From contig JACIZI010000020.1 in assembly GCA_014359475.1 (NCBI GenBank), positions 1-64,000 of the forward strand: a DNA stretch of 64,000 nt, read 5' to 3'. Made by a program: the position numbers and the translations under genes. Every line of letters begins with the position of its first letter. Position 1 is the stretch's first letter. Positions 12,703 through 22,944 of this stretch are shown here, in pieces. Below the pieces are notes generated by a model. It was not told the origin of the DNA. It searched no databases and saw nothing but the letters and a program-made list of their open reading frames with translations. Source of the stretch: Marinobacter sp. (GTDB taxonomy: Bacteria; Pseudomonadota; Gammaproteobacteria; Pseudomonadales; Oleiphilaceae).

Positions 12703-14883
12703 GTGCCAGAAACTGCCCGCATTGCACTGAACCGGCCGTTAAGAAGGCTGTTTGACTATCTGGTGCCTGAGGGGATGAAACTGCAACCCGGCCAGCGGGT
12801 ACTGGTGCCCTTCGGGCCGCAGAAACTCACGGGACTGGTGACGGAGCTTAACGTAACACCGCCGGCCGGCATTCGCCTCAAGCCCATTGCCAGCGCATTG
12901 GAAGACTGGCCCGCCCTGCCGCCTGAAACCCTCCGCCTGCTGCACTGGGCGGCGGACTACTACCAGCATCCCCTGGGTGAGTGCCTGTTCACCGCCCTGC
13001 CCCCGGCCCTGCGCCGTGGCCGCCCGGCTGAAGAGAAACAACAGACCTGGTGGCAAATTACCGACCGGCCGGCTGACCTGATCCCTGCCAACGCCCACCG
13101 TCAGCAGGCCCTTTATCAATGGCTTCACGAACAGCCACGGGGAGCCACCACCCGGGACATTATCGGGGCCGGATTTTCCCGTGCCCAGCTCAACAGCCTG
13201 CACCAACGGGGACTGGTGCAACACAGCCAGTCCGCTGTACCACAAGCGGCCACCGCCACAGACCAGAATGCCTGCCAGCGCCGCCCTGAACTGTCACCCG
13301 CCCAGCAGGAAGCCACCAGCGGCCTGCCCTTACCCGGCGACGGCTTCCGGGCCTGCCTTTTATATGGCATCACCGGCAGCGGCAAAACGGAACTCTACCT
13401 GCATTATTTGAAGGAACATCTCAGGGAAGACCAGCAGGCTCTGGTGCTGGTGCCGGAAATCAACCTGACCCCGCAAACCGTGGCCCGCTTCCGACACTAC
13501 TTCGGCGACCGCATCGTTGTCTGGCACTCGGCCCTGAACGACAGTGAGCGCCTGCTTACCTGGCTGCGAGTACGGCGGGGGGAGCCGGTTATTCTTATCG
13601 GTACACGCTCCGCCGTACTGCTCCCTTTCACCAGCCTCGGCACCCTGATTGTCGACGAGGAGCACGACAGCTCCTACAAACAGGGGGAAGGCTTTCGTTA
13701 TTCCGGGCGGGATCTGGCGGTGTACCGGGCACACCTGAACAACTGCCCGGTGATTCTCGGCTCTGCCACCCCTTCCCTGGAATCCTACAACAACGCCCTC
13801 ACCGGCAAGTACGACCTGGTCAGACTGGAACAGAGGGCCGGCAAGTCCCGTCCGCCGGAAATCCGCCTGCTGGACATCCGCAGCCGCCCCCTCGAAGGCG
13901 GTCTGGCCCGCCCCACTCTGCAAGCCATCGAACAGACAGTTGCGCAGGGCCGGCAGGTACTGGTGTTCGTCAACCGCCGCGGATTCGCCCCGGTGATGAT
14001 GTGTTTTGACTGCGGCCACATGGTGGACTGTCCCCGCTGCGACACCCGGCTGACCTACCACCGCCGTGACAACGCCATGCGCTGCCACCACTGCGACTAC
14101 CAGACCGCCGCAACACCCCATTGCCCCCAGTGTGGCAGCGAGGCCTTCAAGCCCGTCGGCCAGGGTACCGAGCGCACCGAAGACACCCTCGCTACCCGTT
14201 TCCCGGACACTCCGGTTATCCGCGTCGACCGTGACAGCACCCAGCGCAAGGGGGCCATTCAGACCATACTCGACAAGGTCAACAGCGGCTCTCCGTGCAT
14301 ACTGGTCGGCACCCAGATGCTGGCCAAGGGCCACGACTTCCCCGGCGTCACGCTGGTCGTTGTCGTCAACGCAGACGGCGGCCTGTTCAGCGTGGATTTC
14401 CGGGCCCCGGAACAAATGGTGCAAACCCTGCTACAGGTCAGCGGCCGTGCCGGAAGGGGTGAGAATGCCGGCCAGGTGCTGGTGCAGACCTGTCATAGCG
14501 ACCACCCTTTGTTACGCACCCTTTGTGAAGGCCGCTACCTGCCCATGGCCGATCAATTGCTGAGTGAGCGGGAAACCGGTCAATTCCCCCCATACCGGGC
14601 CATGGCCATCTTCCGGGCCGAGGCGGACACCATGGAGCAGAGCCTGACCCTGCTGGACCAGATCCGCACTATGACCCGGGTCGCCGGCATCGAAACCTGG
14701 GGGCCCCTACCGGCCCTGATCGCCCGCCGCGCCGATCGCCACCGCGCCCAGCTGATCCTGGTCAGCCACAACCGCAAACACCTGAACCACCTGCTTACAC
14801 AGATCTGCCTGCAACTGGACCAGCAGAAACAGCCCACCGGGGTTAAATGGATGATCGACGTGGATCCCCAGGAAACCGGCTGA
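12703..14883 (+). CDS. priA: Primosomal replication-restart helicase PriA
   Basis: This 726-residue 3'-5' helicase restarts stalled replication forks. An N-terminal DNA 3'-end-binding domain comes first. Walker A is GITGSGKTELY near residue 225 and the DEAH-type box is VDEEHDSSYKQ near residue 325. Eight Cys zinc ligands lie between about residues 430 and 485 (CFDCGH, CPRC, CHHC, CPQCGS). The helicase C-lobe motif LLQVSGRAGR is near residue 580. Start is GTG at 12703. Divergent from rpmE. Confidence 0.96.
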   Translation: MPETARIALNRPLRRLFDYLVPEGMKLQPGQRVLVPFGPQKLTGLVTELNVTPPAGIRLKPIASALEDWPALPPETLRLLHWAADYYQHPLGECLFTALPPALRRGRPAEEKQQTWWQITDRPADLIPANAHRQQALYQWLHEQPRGATTRDIIGAGFSRAQLNSLHQRGLVQHSQSAVPQAATATDQNACQRRPELSPAQQEATSGLPLPGDGFRACLLYGITGSGKTELYLHYLKEHLREDQQALVLVPEINLTPQTVARFRHYFGDRIVVWHSALNDSERLLTWLRVRRGEPVILIGTRSAVLLPFTSLGTLIVDEEHDSSYKQGEGFRYSGRDLAVYRAHLNNCPVILGSATPSLESYNNALTGKYDLVRLEQRAGKSRPPEIRLLDIRSRPLEGGLARPTLQAIEQTVAQGRQVLVFVNRRGFAPVMMCFDCGHMVDCPRCDTRLTYHRRDNAMRCHHCDYQTAATPHCPQCGSEAFKPVGQGTERTEDTLATRFPDTPVIRVDRDSTQRKGAIQTILDKVNSGSPCILVGTQMLAKGHDFPGVTLVVVVNADGGLFSVDFRAPEQMVQTLLQVSGRAGRGENAGQVLVQTCHSDHPLLRTLCEGRYLPMADQLLSERETGQFPPYRAMAIFRAEADTMEQSLTLLDQIRTMTRVAGIETWGPLPALIARRADRHRAQLILVSHNRKHLNHLLTQICLQLDQQKQPTGVKWMIDVDPQETG

Positions 14884-15105
14884 CAGACAAAATGAGAACC
14901 GCACCCCGTAAATGCGATTCGTTACAAACTTTTTCACAAACTCCACACCCACGGGGTTGCCGAGAGAAACTATGTGCTATGATTTCAGCACAATAACCGG
15001 ACTTCTTTTCAGGGTTTCTCGACCCGGGACCCGCCTGCCAAAAGATTCCGCAACGAACTCAATTCAGGCGTTGTGCCGTCAGACACGGAAACTGGAGATA
15101 GAATA
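14884..15105. promoter_or_regulatory. Intergenic region with possible promoter for the Ig-repeat lipoprotein
   Basis: AT content rises here relative to priA. TTGCCG (14958-14963) and TATGAT about 15 nt downstream are a weak possible sigma70 pair. No clear terminator after priA was found. Confidence 0.3.
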
Positions 15106-16935
15106 ATGTCAGGGAAAATCCTTGCGCGTGCGTCAGCCATCTCGCTGGCTTTAATTCTTGCGGCCTGTGGGGGGGATGAAAATTCGACTTGCCTCGGGGG
15201 AGCATGCCCTGAAGAGGGTGGCGGGAATGGTGGCCAGACGGAAGCCACTCAATCAGTAGATAGTATCCAGTTGCTTGCGAGCACACCTTCGATAGGCACC
15301 GCTGGACGAGATGAAGCAACCATCACGGCATTGGTCCGCGATGAGAATGGAGTTCTGTTGCCTGAGGTAGGCCTCCAATTCAGCGCATCGAACAATGGCT
15401 CCCTAAACGTACAGAGCCCTACAACCTCGGAATCTGGTGAAGCCACTGCTGTACTGACCGCCAACAACGACCCGAGAAATAGAACGATCACCGTATCTGC
15501 AGCCGCAGGCTCCGCCTCGGGCTCTGTCAATGTCGGCGTAACAGGCACCACCTTGTCGATGAGCGGCCCTTCTGCAATCAGCAGCGGTGGCAATGCAACA
15601 TTTACGGTAAGACTCACCGACTCTGCCTCGGAAGGCATTTCCAGCATCCCGATCACCATTGAAAGCGCCAATGGAAACGAATTATCCGGAAACACCACAA
15701 CAGACTCATCCGGCCAAATCCAGTTTACTCTGAATGCCCAAAGCAGTGGCCAGGATACGATTTCCGCGTCAGCTTATGAGGGAGATTCGAGAGTCTCCAG
15801 CGAGATCACTGTGAATATTTCCTCCGACAATTTCACCTTCAATGACATTGCTGACGATGCAGTCGAGATAGGGGACACGCAAACAGTTTCCGTCACCTGG
15901 AGTAGGGGAGGAGCGCCTGTCGTAGGTGAAAGTGTGGAATTCGCAACAACCCGCGGTGCACTTAGCTCAAACAGTGATACAACGGACAATCAAGGTGTCG
16001 CATCAGTAGATATCAGCTCTTCAGACGTGGGAGTGGCAGAGATAACCGCTTCGGCTGAAGGCCAAGATAACGAGTTCATCGAAGCAATCCAAACAATAGA
16101 ATTCGTTTCATCCAAGCCTTACAGCGTTAACCTCAGAGCATCAAAGAAGCAACTTACGACGAATGACCAAGCTGACATCATTGCTACCGTTCGCGATGTA
16201 AACGGCAACCTGGTAAAAAATGCCCGAGTTACATTTAACAACACGAACGATACTACTGGCGGAACAGTGTCTCCAGGCACAGTGAGAACAGATAGCCAGG
16301 GCAGAGCCACAGCCACTTACAGTTCAACTGACGCAATCAGTGAGAACGATGGGGTTGAAATAACAGCAACAATTACCAGGCAAGATGGAACGCAGGTTAA
16401 TCAGTCCATCAACCTGACCGTTGCCGGTCGCGCCCTTACTTTGATTCTCGGGACCGGCAATACCATTGAGGAGCCCAATCTAACGACCTATGACATGCCA
16501 TGGAGTGTAATTGTTACTGATGCCAATGGTAATGCCAGTACAAACCAACCGGTTCAGATTAGCGCCCTGCCAATTGAATTCTACAAAGGAACGTATTCAT
16601 ACAACGGCACCCTTTGGACACCAAGGCCCTACACAGAAACTTGTCAAACAAATCACGCAGATGAGTTGAATGGAACCGAAATTGCCAACCCAGCCTCTGC
16701 ACCCAGATCTGTAACAACAGATGAATTTGGATCTGTAGAATTCACGATTCGTTACCCTCAAGGCGAGTGCAACTGGGTTAGAATGAAATTAACCGCAACA
16801 TCAAACGTGGAAGGCTTCTCATCATCAAATACCCGGGAGTTTATCCTTCCATGCTTGGCGGATGATGTCACTGACGAGGAGGTAAGCCCTCCAGGTGGTT
16901 CAACAAGTCCCTATCAGGCGCAAGCATGTAATTAA
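15106..16935 (+). CDS. Lipoprotein with Ig-like (Big_1/invasin-type) repeats
   Basis: The 609-residue protein starts at ATG 15106, with GGAG at 9 nt. A lipobox LAAC (lipidated Cys21) ends the signal peptide. The rest is about five Ig-like repeats of roughly 100 residues that share patterns such as [24 protein letters not shown] and [12 protein letters not shown] followed by G-x-A-T strands, as in bacterial Ig group 1 domains of invasin/intimin stalks. The last repeat is more divergent and Cys-containing. It has no catalytic domain. Surface or periplasmic adhesion is plausible but inferred. Base composition is AT-richer than the flanking housekeeping genes, and the gene interrupts an otherwise ordinary priA-argS neighbourhood. 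Confidence 0.85.
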   Translation: MSGKILARASAISLALILAACGGDENSTCLGGACPEEGGGNGGQTEATQSVDSIQLLASTPSIGTAGRDEATITALVRDENGVLLPEVGLQFSASNNGSLNVQSPTTSESGEATAVLTANNDPRNRTITVSAAAGSASGSVNVGVTGTTLSMSGPSAISSGGNATFTVRLTDSASEGISSIPITIESANGNELSGNTTTDSSGQIQFTLNAQSSGQDTISASAYEGDSRVSSEITVNISSDNFTFNDIADDAVEIGDTQTVSVTWSRGGAPVVGESVEFATTRGALSSNSDTTDNQGVASVDISSSDVGVAEITASAEGQDNEFIEAIQTIEFVSSKPYSVNLRASKKQLTTNDQADIIATVRDVNGNLVKNARVTFNNTNDTTGGTVSPGTVRTDSQGRATATYSSTDAISENDGVEITATITRQDGTQVNQSINLTVAGRALTLILGTGNTIEEPNLTTYDMPWSVIVTDANGNASTNQPVQISALPIEFYKGTYSYNGTLWTPRPYTETCQTNHADELNGTEIANPASAPRSVTTDEFGSVEFTIRYPQGECNWVRMKLTATSNVEGFSSSNTREFILPCLADDVTDEEVSPPGGSTSPYQAQACN

Positions 16936-16942
16936 TGCTCAC

Positions 16943-16969
16943 AAGCCCGGCCAAGCGCCGGGCTTTTTG
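16943..16969 (+). terminator. Terminator after the Ig-repeat lipoprotein
   Basis: A stem AAGCCCGG/CCGGGCTT (16943-16950 with 16958-16965) is followed by T-rich sequence. It ends the lipoprotein transcript 8 nt past its stop and isolates it from argS. Confidence 0.88.
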
Positions 16970-17065
16970 CTTGCAACAAAACTTTCCGCGATAATACGCC
17001 CCTTCTGTTTGCAACGGGCACCCTGCCCCGACACCCATTTCCTGTTAACCGAGTCGTCTGACAGC

Positions 17066-18751
17066 ATGAAAGAGACCGTATCCGAGCTTCTCCAGTCTGC
17101 GCTGGCTGCACTGCAGTCTGAAGGCACCCTGCCCGCGGACCAGACTTTTACCCCGCAGGTGGGCAACACCAAAGACAAGTCCCACGGTGACTATGCCAGC
17201 AATATTGCCCTGGTAGCCTCCAGGGCGGCGGGCTGCCCGCCGCGACAGTTGGCGGAGGCGCTGGTTGAGCGGCTGCCGGCCAGTGGCGCAGTGGAGAAGG
17301 TGGAGATAGCCGGGCCGGGGTTCCTGAACTTTTTCATGAGCACCGCCAGCGCCTTTGGCATTGTGGACACGATTCTGGAGCAGAAGGAACAGTTCGGCTG
17401 CAACACCAGCGGCCAGGGCCAGAAGGTGCAGGTGGAGTTTGTATCCGCCAACCCCACCGGCCCCCTGCACGTGGGCCACGGCCGGGGGGCGGCGATTGGT
17501 GACAGCCTGTGCCGGTTGCTGGAGGCCAATGGTTACGATGTTACCCGGGAGTTCTACTACAACGACGCGGGTGCGCAGATCAATAACCTGGCCTTGTCGG
17601 TGCAGTCCCGGGTCAAGGGGCTCACACCGGAAGACGAGAGCTGGCCGGCAGACGGCTACCGTGGCGATTACATTGTCGATGTGGCCAACGCCTACCTGGC
17701 CGGTGAAACTGTCGTAGCGGATGATCGCGAAGTGACCGCCAAGGCAGACCCCGAAGACCGGGAAGCGATCCGCGAATTTGCCGTGGCTTACCTGCGCCGT
17801 GAGCAGGATCTTGACCTGAAAGCCTTCGGCGTTGAGTTCGACGTATACTTTCTGGAATCCTCACTGTACGAGGATGGCAAGGTGGAGGCCACTGTTGAGC
17901 GCCTGAAGGCCAATGGCTACACCTATGAGCAGGACGGTGCCATGTGGCTGAAAACCACCGGGTTCGGCGACGATAAAGACCGGGTGATGCGCAAGAAAGA
18001 CGGCGGCTATACCTATTTCCTGCCGGATGTGGCCTACCATCTGGACAAGTGGCAGCGCGGTTTCACCACGGTAATCAATGAACAGGGCGCGGACCACCAT
18101 TCCACGGTAACCCGTGTGCGGGCCGGCCTGCAGGCCCTGGAGGCCGGCATCCCCGAAGGCTGGCCGGATTATGTTCTGCACCAGATGGTGATGGTGACCC
18201 GCTCCGGACAGGAGGTAAAAATCTCCAAGCGGGCCGGCAGCTATGTCACCGTGCGGGATCTGATCGATGAAGTGGGCCGTGATGCCACCCGCTTCTTCCT
18301 GGCTGCCCGCCGGGTGGATTCCCAGCTGACGTTTGATATCGACCTGGCCCGTTCCCGGACCAATGAGAACCCGGTCTACTACATTCAGTATGCCCATGCC
18401 CGTATCTGCAGCGTGCTGCGCAAACTGAAAGAGGAAGGGGTGGAGCGCGGTCGCCATGAGGCAGCAGGTGACCTGTCCCTGCTGTCCCTGGACGAGGAAA
18501 AAGATCTGGCCAATCAACTGGCCAAATATCCGGAGCTGGTGGCCAATGCGGCGGCCCAGCGGGAACCGCACCATATCGCCCATTATCTGCGGGAACTGGC
18601 AGGCCAGTTCCACACCTATTACAACGCCCACAAGGTGCTGGTGGAAGACACCGCCATCCGTGATGCACGGGTGACCCTGTATCTGGGCATCCGTCAGGTG
18701 CTGGAGAATGGCCTGCAGTTGCTGGGTGTCAGTGCGCCGGAAGAGATGTAA
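17066..18751 (+). CDS. argS: Arginyl-tRNA synthetase
   Basis: This 561-residue class I synthetase charges tRNA-Arg. The start is ATG at 17066; the longer frame upstream is noncoding. [18 protein letters not shown] holds the HIGH-type motif (HVGH). The KMSKS-like element is [12 protein letters not shown] near residue 377. The C-terminal DALR anticodon-binding domain ends with the typical RLGLLGV-like helix ([12 protein letters not shown]). It is the first gene of argS-ftsN-hslV-hslU, the order seen in Pseudomonas. Confidence 0.97.
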   Translation: MKETVSELLQSALAALQSEGTLPADQTFTPQVGNTKDKSHGDYASNIALVASRAAGCPPRQLAEALVERLPASGAVEKVEIAGPGFLNFFMSTASAFGIVDTILEQKEQFGCNTSGQGQKVQVEFVSANPTGPLHVGHGRGAAIGDSLCRLLEANGYDVTREFYYNDAGAQINNLALSVQSRVKGLTPEDESWPADGYRGDYIVDVANAYLAGETVVADDREVTAKADPEDREAIREFAVAYLRREQDLDLKAFGVEFDVYFLESSLYEDGKVEATVERLKANGYTYEQDGAMWLKTTGFGDDKDRVMRKKDGGYTYFLPDVAYHLDKWQRGFTTVINEQGADHHSTVTRVRAGLQALEAGIPEGWPDYVLHQMVMVTRSGQEVKISKRAGSYVTVRDLIDEVGRDATRFFLAARRVDSQLTFDIDLARSRTNENPVYYIQYAHARICSVLRKLKEEGVERGRHEAAGDLSLLSLDEEKDLANQLAKYPELVANAAAQREPHHIAHYLRELAGQFHTYYNAHKVLVEDTAIRDARVTLYLGIRQVLENGLQLLGVSAPEEM

Positions 18752-18772
18752 CCAACCAGCAGGATATCGGTC

Positions 18773-19411
18773 ATGGCCCGAGATTATGCCCCCAAAGGGC
18801 GCAAGAGCCCCGCAAAACCGGCCTCCCGGAAAACGGCCCGGCAGGGCAAACGGCCTTCGCCCGGTCCGGCCCCTGCTCCGGCCCGCCGGCAACAGGGCAG
18901 CCTGTCTGTGCGCTGGATTCTGGCACTGGCGGCGGTCGGCGGTTTTATCGGCTTTATTTTCTATCTGAATTCCCTCCCACCGGTGGATACGGGTGACACC
19001 GGCAGCGATACCGCCACGAAGGAATCCCGTCAGCAGGAAGAAACGGCAAAACAGACGGAAGCAAAACCGAAGAAGCCGAACTTCAAGTTCTACGAGATGC
19101 TGCCGGAGTCGGAAGTGGTCACGCCGGAGGTGGAAGAGTACACGCCGGACACCTCCCGGCAGCAGGACTTCCGTTACCTGGTGCAGACCGGGTCTTTCCG
19201 CAGGCAGGGCGATGCCGAACGGCAGCGGGCGCAGATTGCTTTCCAGGGGTTGCGGGCGAAGATTCAGCGGATTGATCTGGATGACGGGGGGACCTGGTAC
19301 CGGGTGAATGTGGGGCCTTACGATTCCCGTAGCCAGATGAATTCGGCGCTGGATAAGCTTGTTAACATTAATATTCAGCCGTTGGTTCGGAAGATTCCCA
19401 AGGAGGGCTGA
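18773..19411 (+). CDS. ftsN: FtsN-like SPOR-domain cell-division protein
   Basis: This 212-residue bitopic protein has a basic cytoplasmic tail of about 43 residues and one membrane helix (WILALAAVGGFIGFIFYL, about 47-64). A Glu/Lys-rich periplasmic linker leads to a C-terminal SPOR domain (from about residue 135, YLVQTGSFRRQGDAE). SPOR binds denuded septal glycan; FtsN triggers constriction in relatives. Assignment rests on topology plus the argS-hslV position. Confidence 0.87.
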   Translation: MARDYAPKGRKSPAKPASRKTARQGKRPSPGPAPAPARRQQGSLSVRWILALAAVGGFIGFIFYLNSLPPVDTGDTGSDTATKESRQQEETAKQTEAKPKKPNFKFYEMLPESEVVTPEVEEYTPDTSRQQDFRYLVQTGSFRRQGDAERQRAQIAFQGLRAKIQRIDLDDGGTWYRVNVGPYDSRSQMNSALDKLVNINIQPLVRKIPKEG

Positions 19412-19540
19412 GCTGATTAGCTTCAGTGCCTGGCGGGTATCGGGTGGGGCTTTCCAAAACACGCCCTCGATACTGAGCCTTCTTGACTGGGTGCATGGTG
19501 GCCTCCGCTCTCCGAAACGTTCCCGCCCCTGGCATCCCTT

Positions 19541-19570
19541 CCCTTGAAAACCCACAATCAGCCTCCATAA
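19541..19570 (+). promoter_or_regulatory. Heat-shock (sigma32) promoter candidate for hslVU
   Basis: CCCTTGAAA at 19541-19549, a 12-nt spacer, and CCTCCATAA at 19562-19570 closely match the sigma32 consensus CTTGAAA-N11-15-CCCCATNT. The site lies 40 nt before the hslV start, and hslVU is a classic heat-shock operon. Confidence 0.8.
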
Positions 19571-19609
19571 CTGCGGGATAACGTTTTTGATCAGGCAACT
19601 GGAGCCAAC

Positions 19610-20140
19610 ATGACTACGATTCTTTCCGTCCGGCGCGATGATGAGGTCGCCATGGGAGGCGACGGCCAGGTTTCTCTGGGGAATACCATGATGAAGGGTA
19701 ATGCCCGGAAGGTGCGTCGGCTGTATAACGGTCAGGTTCTGGCCGGTTTTGCCGGTGGTACGGCGGATGCGTTTACGCTGTTTGAGCGGTTTGAGGCGCA
19801 GCTTGAGAAGCATCAGGGGAATCTGACGCGAGCGGCGGTGGAGTTGGCCAAAGACTGGCGAACGGACCGGGCCTTGCGGCGGCTTGAGGCGTTGTTGGCG
19901 GTGGCGGATAAGACGGCATCGCTGATTATTACCGGTAACGGTGATGTGATCGAGCCCGAGGGCGGGCTGATTGCGATTGGTTCCGGCGGGCCGTTCGCCC
20001 AGGCGTCGGCGCGGGCGCTGCTGGAGAATACCGATCTGAAGGCCAGTGAGATTACCGAGAAGGGGTTGGAGATCGCAGCGGATATCTGCATCTACACCAA
20101 TCACAACCGCACCCTGGAAGTGCTGTCCATTAACGACTGA
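19610..20140 (+). CDS. hslV: ATP-dependent protease peptidase subunit HslV (ClpQ)
   Basis: This 176-residue subunit forms the double hexamer peptidase core of HslUV. The initiator Met is followed by Thr2, the N-terminal nucleophile (MTTILSVRR; family TTI/TTVxxVRR). [21 protein letters not shown] and the [13 protein letters not shown] segment are signature. A GGAG ribosome site lies 6 nt upstream. It is followed 14 nt later by hslU. Confidence 0.97.
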   Translation: MTTILSVRRDDEVAMGGDGQVSLGNTMMKGNARKVRRLYNGQVLAGFAGGTADAFTLFERFEAQLEKHQGNLTRAAVELAKDWRTDRALRRLEALLAVADKTASLIITGNGDVIEPEGGLIAIGSGGPFAQASARALLENTDLKASEITEKGLEIAADICIYTNHNRTLEVLSIND

Positions 20141-20154
20141 GATCCGGAGCAAGC

Positions 20155-21486
20155 ATGTCTGCAATGACCCCCCGTGAGATTGTCCACGAACTCAATAAAC
20201 ACATCGTGGGCCAGGAAGAGGCCAAGCGTGCTGTCGCTATCGCCCTGCGTAACCGCTGGCGCCGGATGCAGCTGGACAGCACCCTGCGCGACGAAATTAC
20301 GCCCAAGAATATTCTGATGATCGGTCCCACCGGTGTGGGCAAGACCGAAATTGCCCGCCGGCTGGCGAAATTGGCGGATGCACCTTTTCTGAAGGTTGAG
20401 GCCACCAAGTTCACGGAGGTGGGCTATGTGGGCCGGGATGTGGAGTCCATTATCCGGGATCTGGCGGACAGCGCGGTGAAGATGCTGCGTGAGAAAGAGA
20501 TGAAGCGCCATGAGCACCGCGCACTGGATGCGGCAGAGGACCGCATTCTGGATGCGCTGCTGCGTCCGCCCCGGGATCTGGAGGAGGAAAGCCGTCAGAC
20601 CAGTAACGATTCCACCACCCGCCAGCTGTTCCGCAAGAAGCTGCGGGAAGGCGAGCTGGATGACAAGGAAATCGAGATTGATGTGCGCGCCACCGGTGGC
20701 GGCGTGGAGATCATGGCGCCTCCCGGCATGGAGGAGATGACCAGCCAGTTGCAGAACATGTTCTCCAGCATGTCCTCGGACAAGCGCAAGACCCGCAAAA
20801 TGAAGGTGGCGGATGCCATGCGCCAGATCAAGGACGAGGAAGCGGCCAAGCTGGTCAATGAGGAAGAGATCAAGGCCAGGGCGGTGGATGCCGTTGAACA
20901 GAATGGCATTGTCTTCCTCGATGAAATCGACAAGGTCGCCAAACGCCAGGAAAACAGCTCGTCGGATGTGTCCCGTGAAGGGGTCCAGCGGGATCTGCTG
21001 CCGTTGATCGAGGGCAGTACGGTGAGCACCAAGTATGGGTCGGTGCGCACCGACCATATCCTGTTCATCGCCTCCGGTGCCTTCCACCTGTCCAAGCCGT
21101 CGGATCTGATTCCGGAGCTGCAGGGCCGGCTGCCGATCCGGGTGGAGTTGCAGGCGCTGAGTCCGGAGGATTTCAAACGCATTCTTACCGAACCGGATGC
21201 CTCGCTGGTGCAGCAGTATGAAGCACTGATGAAGACCGAGGGTGTGACCCTGAGCTTCTCCGATGCGGCGATCACCCGCATCGCCGAGATCGCCTGGAAG
21301 GTCAACGAAACCACCGAGAACATCGGTGCCCGCCGCCTGCACACTGTGCTGGAGCGGCTGCTGGAGAGCCTCTCCTACGAGGCAGGCGACCAGGTGACGG
21401 ACGACTTCGAGGTAACCCCGGAGTTTGTTGACGAGAAGCTGGGAGAACTGGCGGAAGATGAGGATCTGAGCCGGTATATCCTGTAA
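20155..21486 (+). CDS. hslU: HslU (ClpY) unfoldase ATPase
   Basis: This 443-residue AAA+ ATPase unfolds substrates for HslV. Walker A is [15 protein letters not shown] near residue 58. The I-domain occupies about 110-240, and Walker B is VFLDEIDK near residue 254. The sensor-2 region is [14 protein letters not shown]. The C-terminus ends in LSRYIL, the tail that activates HslV in known complexes. Length is the same as E. coli HslU. Confidence 0.98.
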   Translation: MSAMTPREIVHELNKHIVGQEEAKRAVAIALRNRWRRMQLDSTLRDEITPKNILMIGPTGVGKTEIARRLAKLADAPFLKVEATKFTEVGYVGRDVESIIRDLADSAVKMLREKEMKRHEHRALDAAEDRILDALLRPPRDLEEESRQTSNDSTTRQLFRKKLREGELDDKEIEIDVRATGGGVEIMAPPGMEEMTSQLQNMFSSMSSDKRKTRKMKVADAMRQIKDEEAAKLVNEEEIKARAVDAVEQNGIVFLDEIDKVAKRQENSSSDVSREGVQRDLLPLIEGSTVSTKYGSVRTDHILFIASGAFHLSKPSDLIPELQGRLPIRVELQALSPEDFKRILTEPDASLVQQYEALMKTEGVTLSFSDAAITRIAEIAWKVNETTENIGARRLHTVLERLLESLSYEAGDQVTDDFEVTPEFVDEKLGELAEDEDLSRYIL

Positions 21487-21513
21487 CGGATTACCTGCCA
21501 CCGCCGGAACCAC

Positions 21514-21545
21514 AAACGGGGCCTTCGCGAAGGCCCCGTTTTTTA
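21514..21545 (+). terminator. hslU terminator
   Basis: A 14-bp stem (21514-21527 with 21528-21541, so the central bases form the loop) is followed by T-rich sequence. It may also act on the convergent patatin gene through the A-run on its other side. Confidence 0.9.
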
Positions 21546-21580
21546 TGGCTGAAAGACAGCAGGTCTGACGTTACTGGGCG

Positions 21581-22825
21581 TTACTGGGCCTTGCCAAACA
21601 GGTGGGTCACGTTGCTCAGTCCGCTTGCCAGCCGCCCCTTGTCGCTCTGCTTTTTGCGGCCCCTGGCCACGTAGAGCGGAAGCATTTCTCCGTAAAGACT
21701 GGTACTGATGGTGCGCTGTTCGTCCTCCAGGCGATCCCGGCGCAGGCGGATGCCGTATTTCGCCAGCCGGGGTTCCAGCTCATCCGCCCGTTTCAGCAGA
21801 TCCCGGCGGGTCATCTGGTAGGCGTGCTCGCACACCATGCGCCGGGACTGGAAGCTGAACACATCCGAGAAAAACAGTTTGGCATCGTCCCGGGTCGGTT
21901 CGAACAGCAGGATCTCTTTGTCCGGGTAATCACGGGCGTACTGGGCGATACCGGACTGCATGCGGGAATACACCATGGTCCGGTGCATCTGGCTGAGCAG
22001 ATTCGGCATACCGGAACGGGTCAGTGCGCCGGGTTCCATGGTGCCGGCACGAACGGCCGCACTGGCATCAATGGGCACTTGGGGATTCACGGCAAATACC
22101 AGGTCGGCTCCGTCCTCGAAGGCAACGGAGGCATGCAACCCCTTGCGCAGGGTGCCGTCCACGTAATAGCGACCATCAATTTCCACCGGTACGTAGATCC
22201 CCGGCGAGGCCATGCTGGCCTGGATGGCCTTGGAAACAGGCACATGGTCAAAGCCCGGTGCTCCGAAGCAGACAGCCTCGGTGCTTTCCACGTCGGCGGC
22301 AACGACATACAGACTGCGTCGCAGCTGACGGAAGTCATTGCTGCGACCCAGCATATTGAATGCCCGCTCGAGATAGTCCTGCAATGCTTCGTTATCAAAC
22401 AGTCCGGAGGGAGCCGCCTGAGCCAGGGTTGTCAGGGCTTCCAGCAGGCTCTGATCGTAGGGATTGTTGATGAAGCTGCTCAGCGCCCGGCCGACCAGCC
22501 CCGGCACCGCCAGCAGGCGACGCCCCAGCTCGCGAAAAGCAGGCCGATAGAACACCTCCGGGTGGAACGGGTGTACTTCCGCTTCGTTGCGAACAAAAAT
22601 GCGACACAGCTGGGCTGTGGTGACCTGGTTGGCCAGGTTGGCCGCCACAAAAGAGCCGGCGTTAACGCCCACGTATACGTCGATGTTATTGAAATCCAGC
22701 CCGTCCAGAGCCTCATCCAGCGCTCTCAGGGCTCCGATCTCGTAAATGCCGCCCAGCGGACCACCGCCACCGAGCGCCATCCCTATGCGGGGGCGCTGCC
22801 TGATATCCGTGGTCTCTGTGCTCAT
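21581..22825 (-). CDS. Patatin-like phospholipase-family protein with altered nucleophile
   Basis: The 414-residue protein has a patatin fold. The oxyanion-hole loop is GGGGPLGGIYEIGAL (residues 19-33). The nucleophile elbow, normally G-x-S-x-G, reads GVNAG at residues 53-57, so Asn55 replaces the catalytic Ser. The general-base dyad Asp is kept as DG at 223-224 (YYVDGTL). Ser58 lies three residues on, but not at the elbow position. It may be an inactive relative or use a different nucleophile. No signal peptide is seen. It stands alone between hslU and ptsP. Confidence 0.85.
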   Translation of the reverse strand: MSTETTDIRQRPRIGMALGGGGPLGGIYEIGALRALDEALDGLDFNNIDVYVGVNAGSFVAANLANQVTTAQLCRIFVRNEAEVHPFHPEVFYRPAFRELGRRLLAVPGLVGRALSSFINNPYDQSLLEALTTLAQAAPSGLFDNEALQDYLERAFNMLGRSNDFRQLRRSLYVVAADVESTEAVCFGAPGFDHVPVSKAIQASMASPGIYVPVEIDGRYYVDGTLRKGLHASVAFEDGADLVFAVNPQVPIDASAAVRAGTMEPGALTRSGMPNLLSQMHRTMVYSRMQSGIAQYARDYPDKEILLFEPTRDDAKLFFSDVFSFQSRRMVCEHAYQMTRRDLLKRADELEPRLAKYGIRLRRDRLEDEQRTISTSLYGEMLPLYVARGRKKQSDKGRLASGLSNVTHLFGKAQ

Positions 22826-22944
22826 TGGCTATCCCCTTGCGGAAAAATACTGAAACCTTGTTCATGTCCAATTTAGCAGGTGTGATTAGAACAGGCACCC
22901 TACATTGCTGTGATGCACGGCCCGGAAAGTGGAATATGGCCCGC

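Noticed and set aside
17861-20164. 767-codon open frame on the minus strand
   Set aside because: It lies antisense to argS, ftsN and hslV, which have full family motifs. It has no recognisable domain and reflects GC-rich codon structure.
20101-22876. Long antisense frames opposite hslU (470 codons) and the patatin-like gene (424 codons)
   Set aside because: Shadows of the confirmed genes with no own homology or ribosome site.
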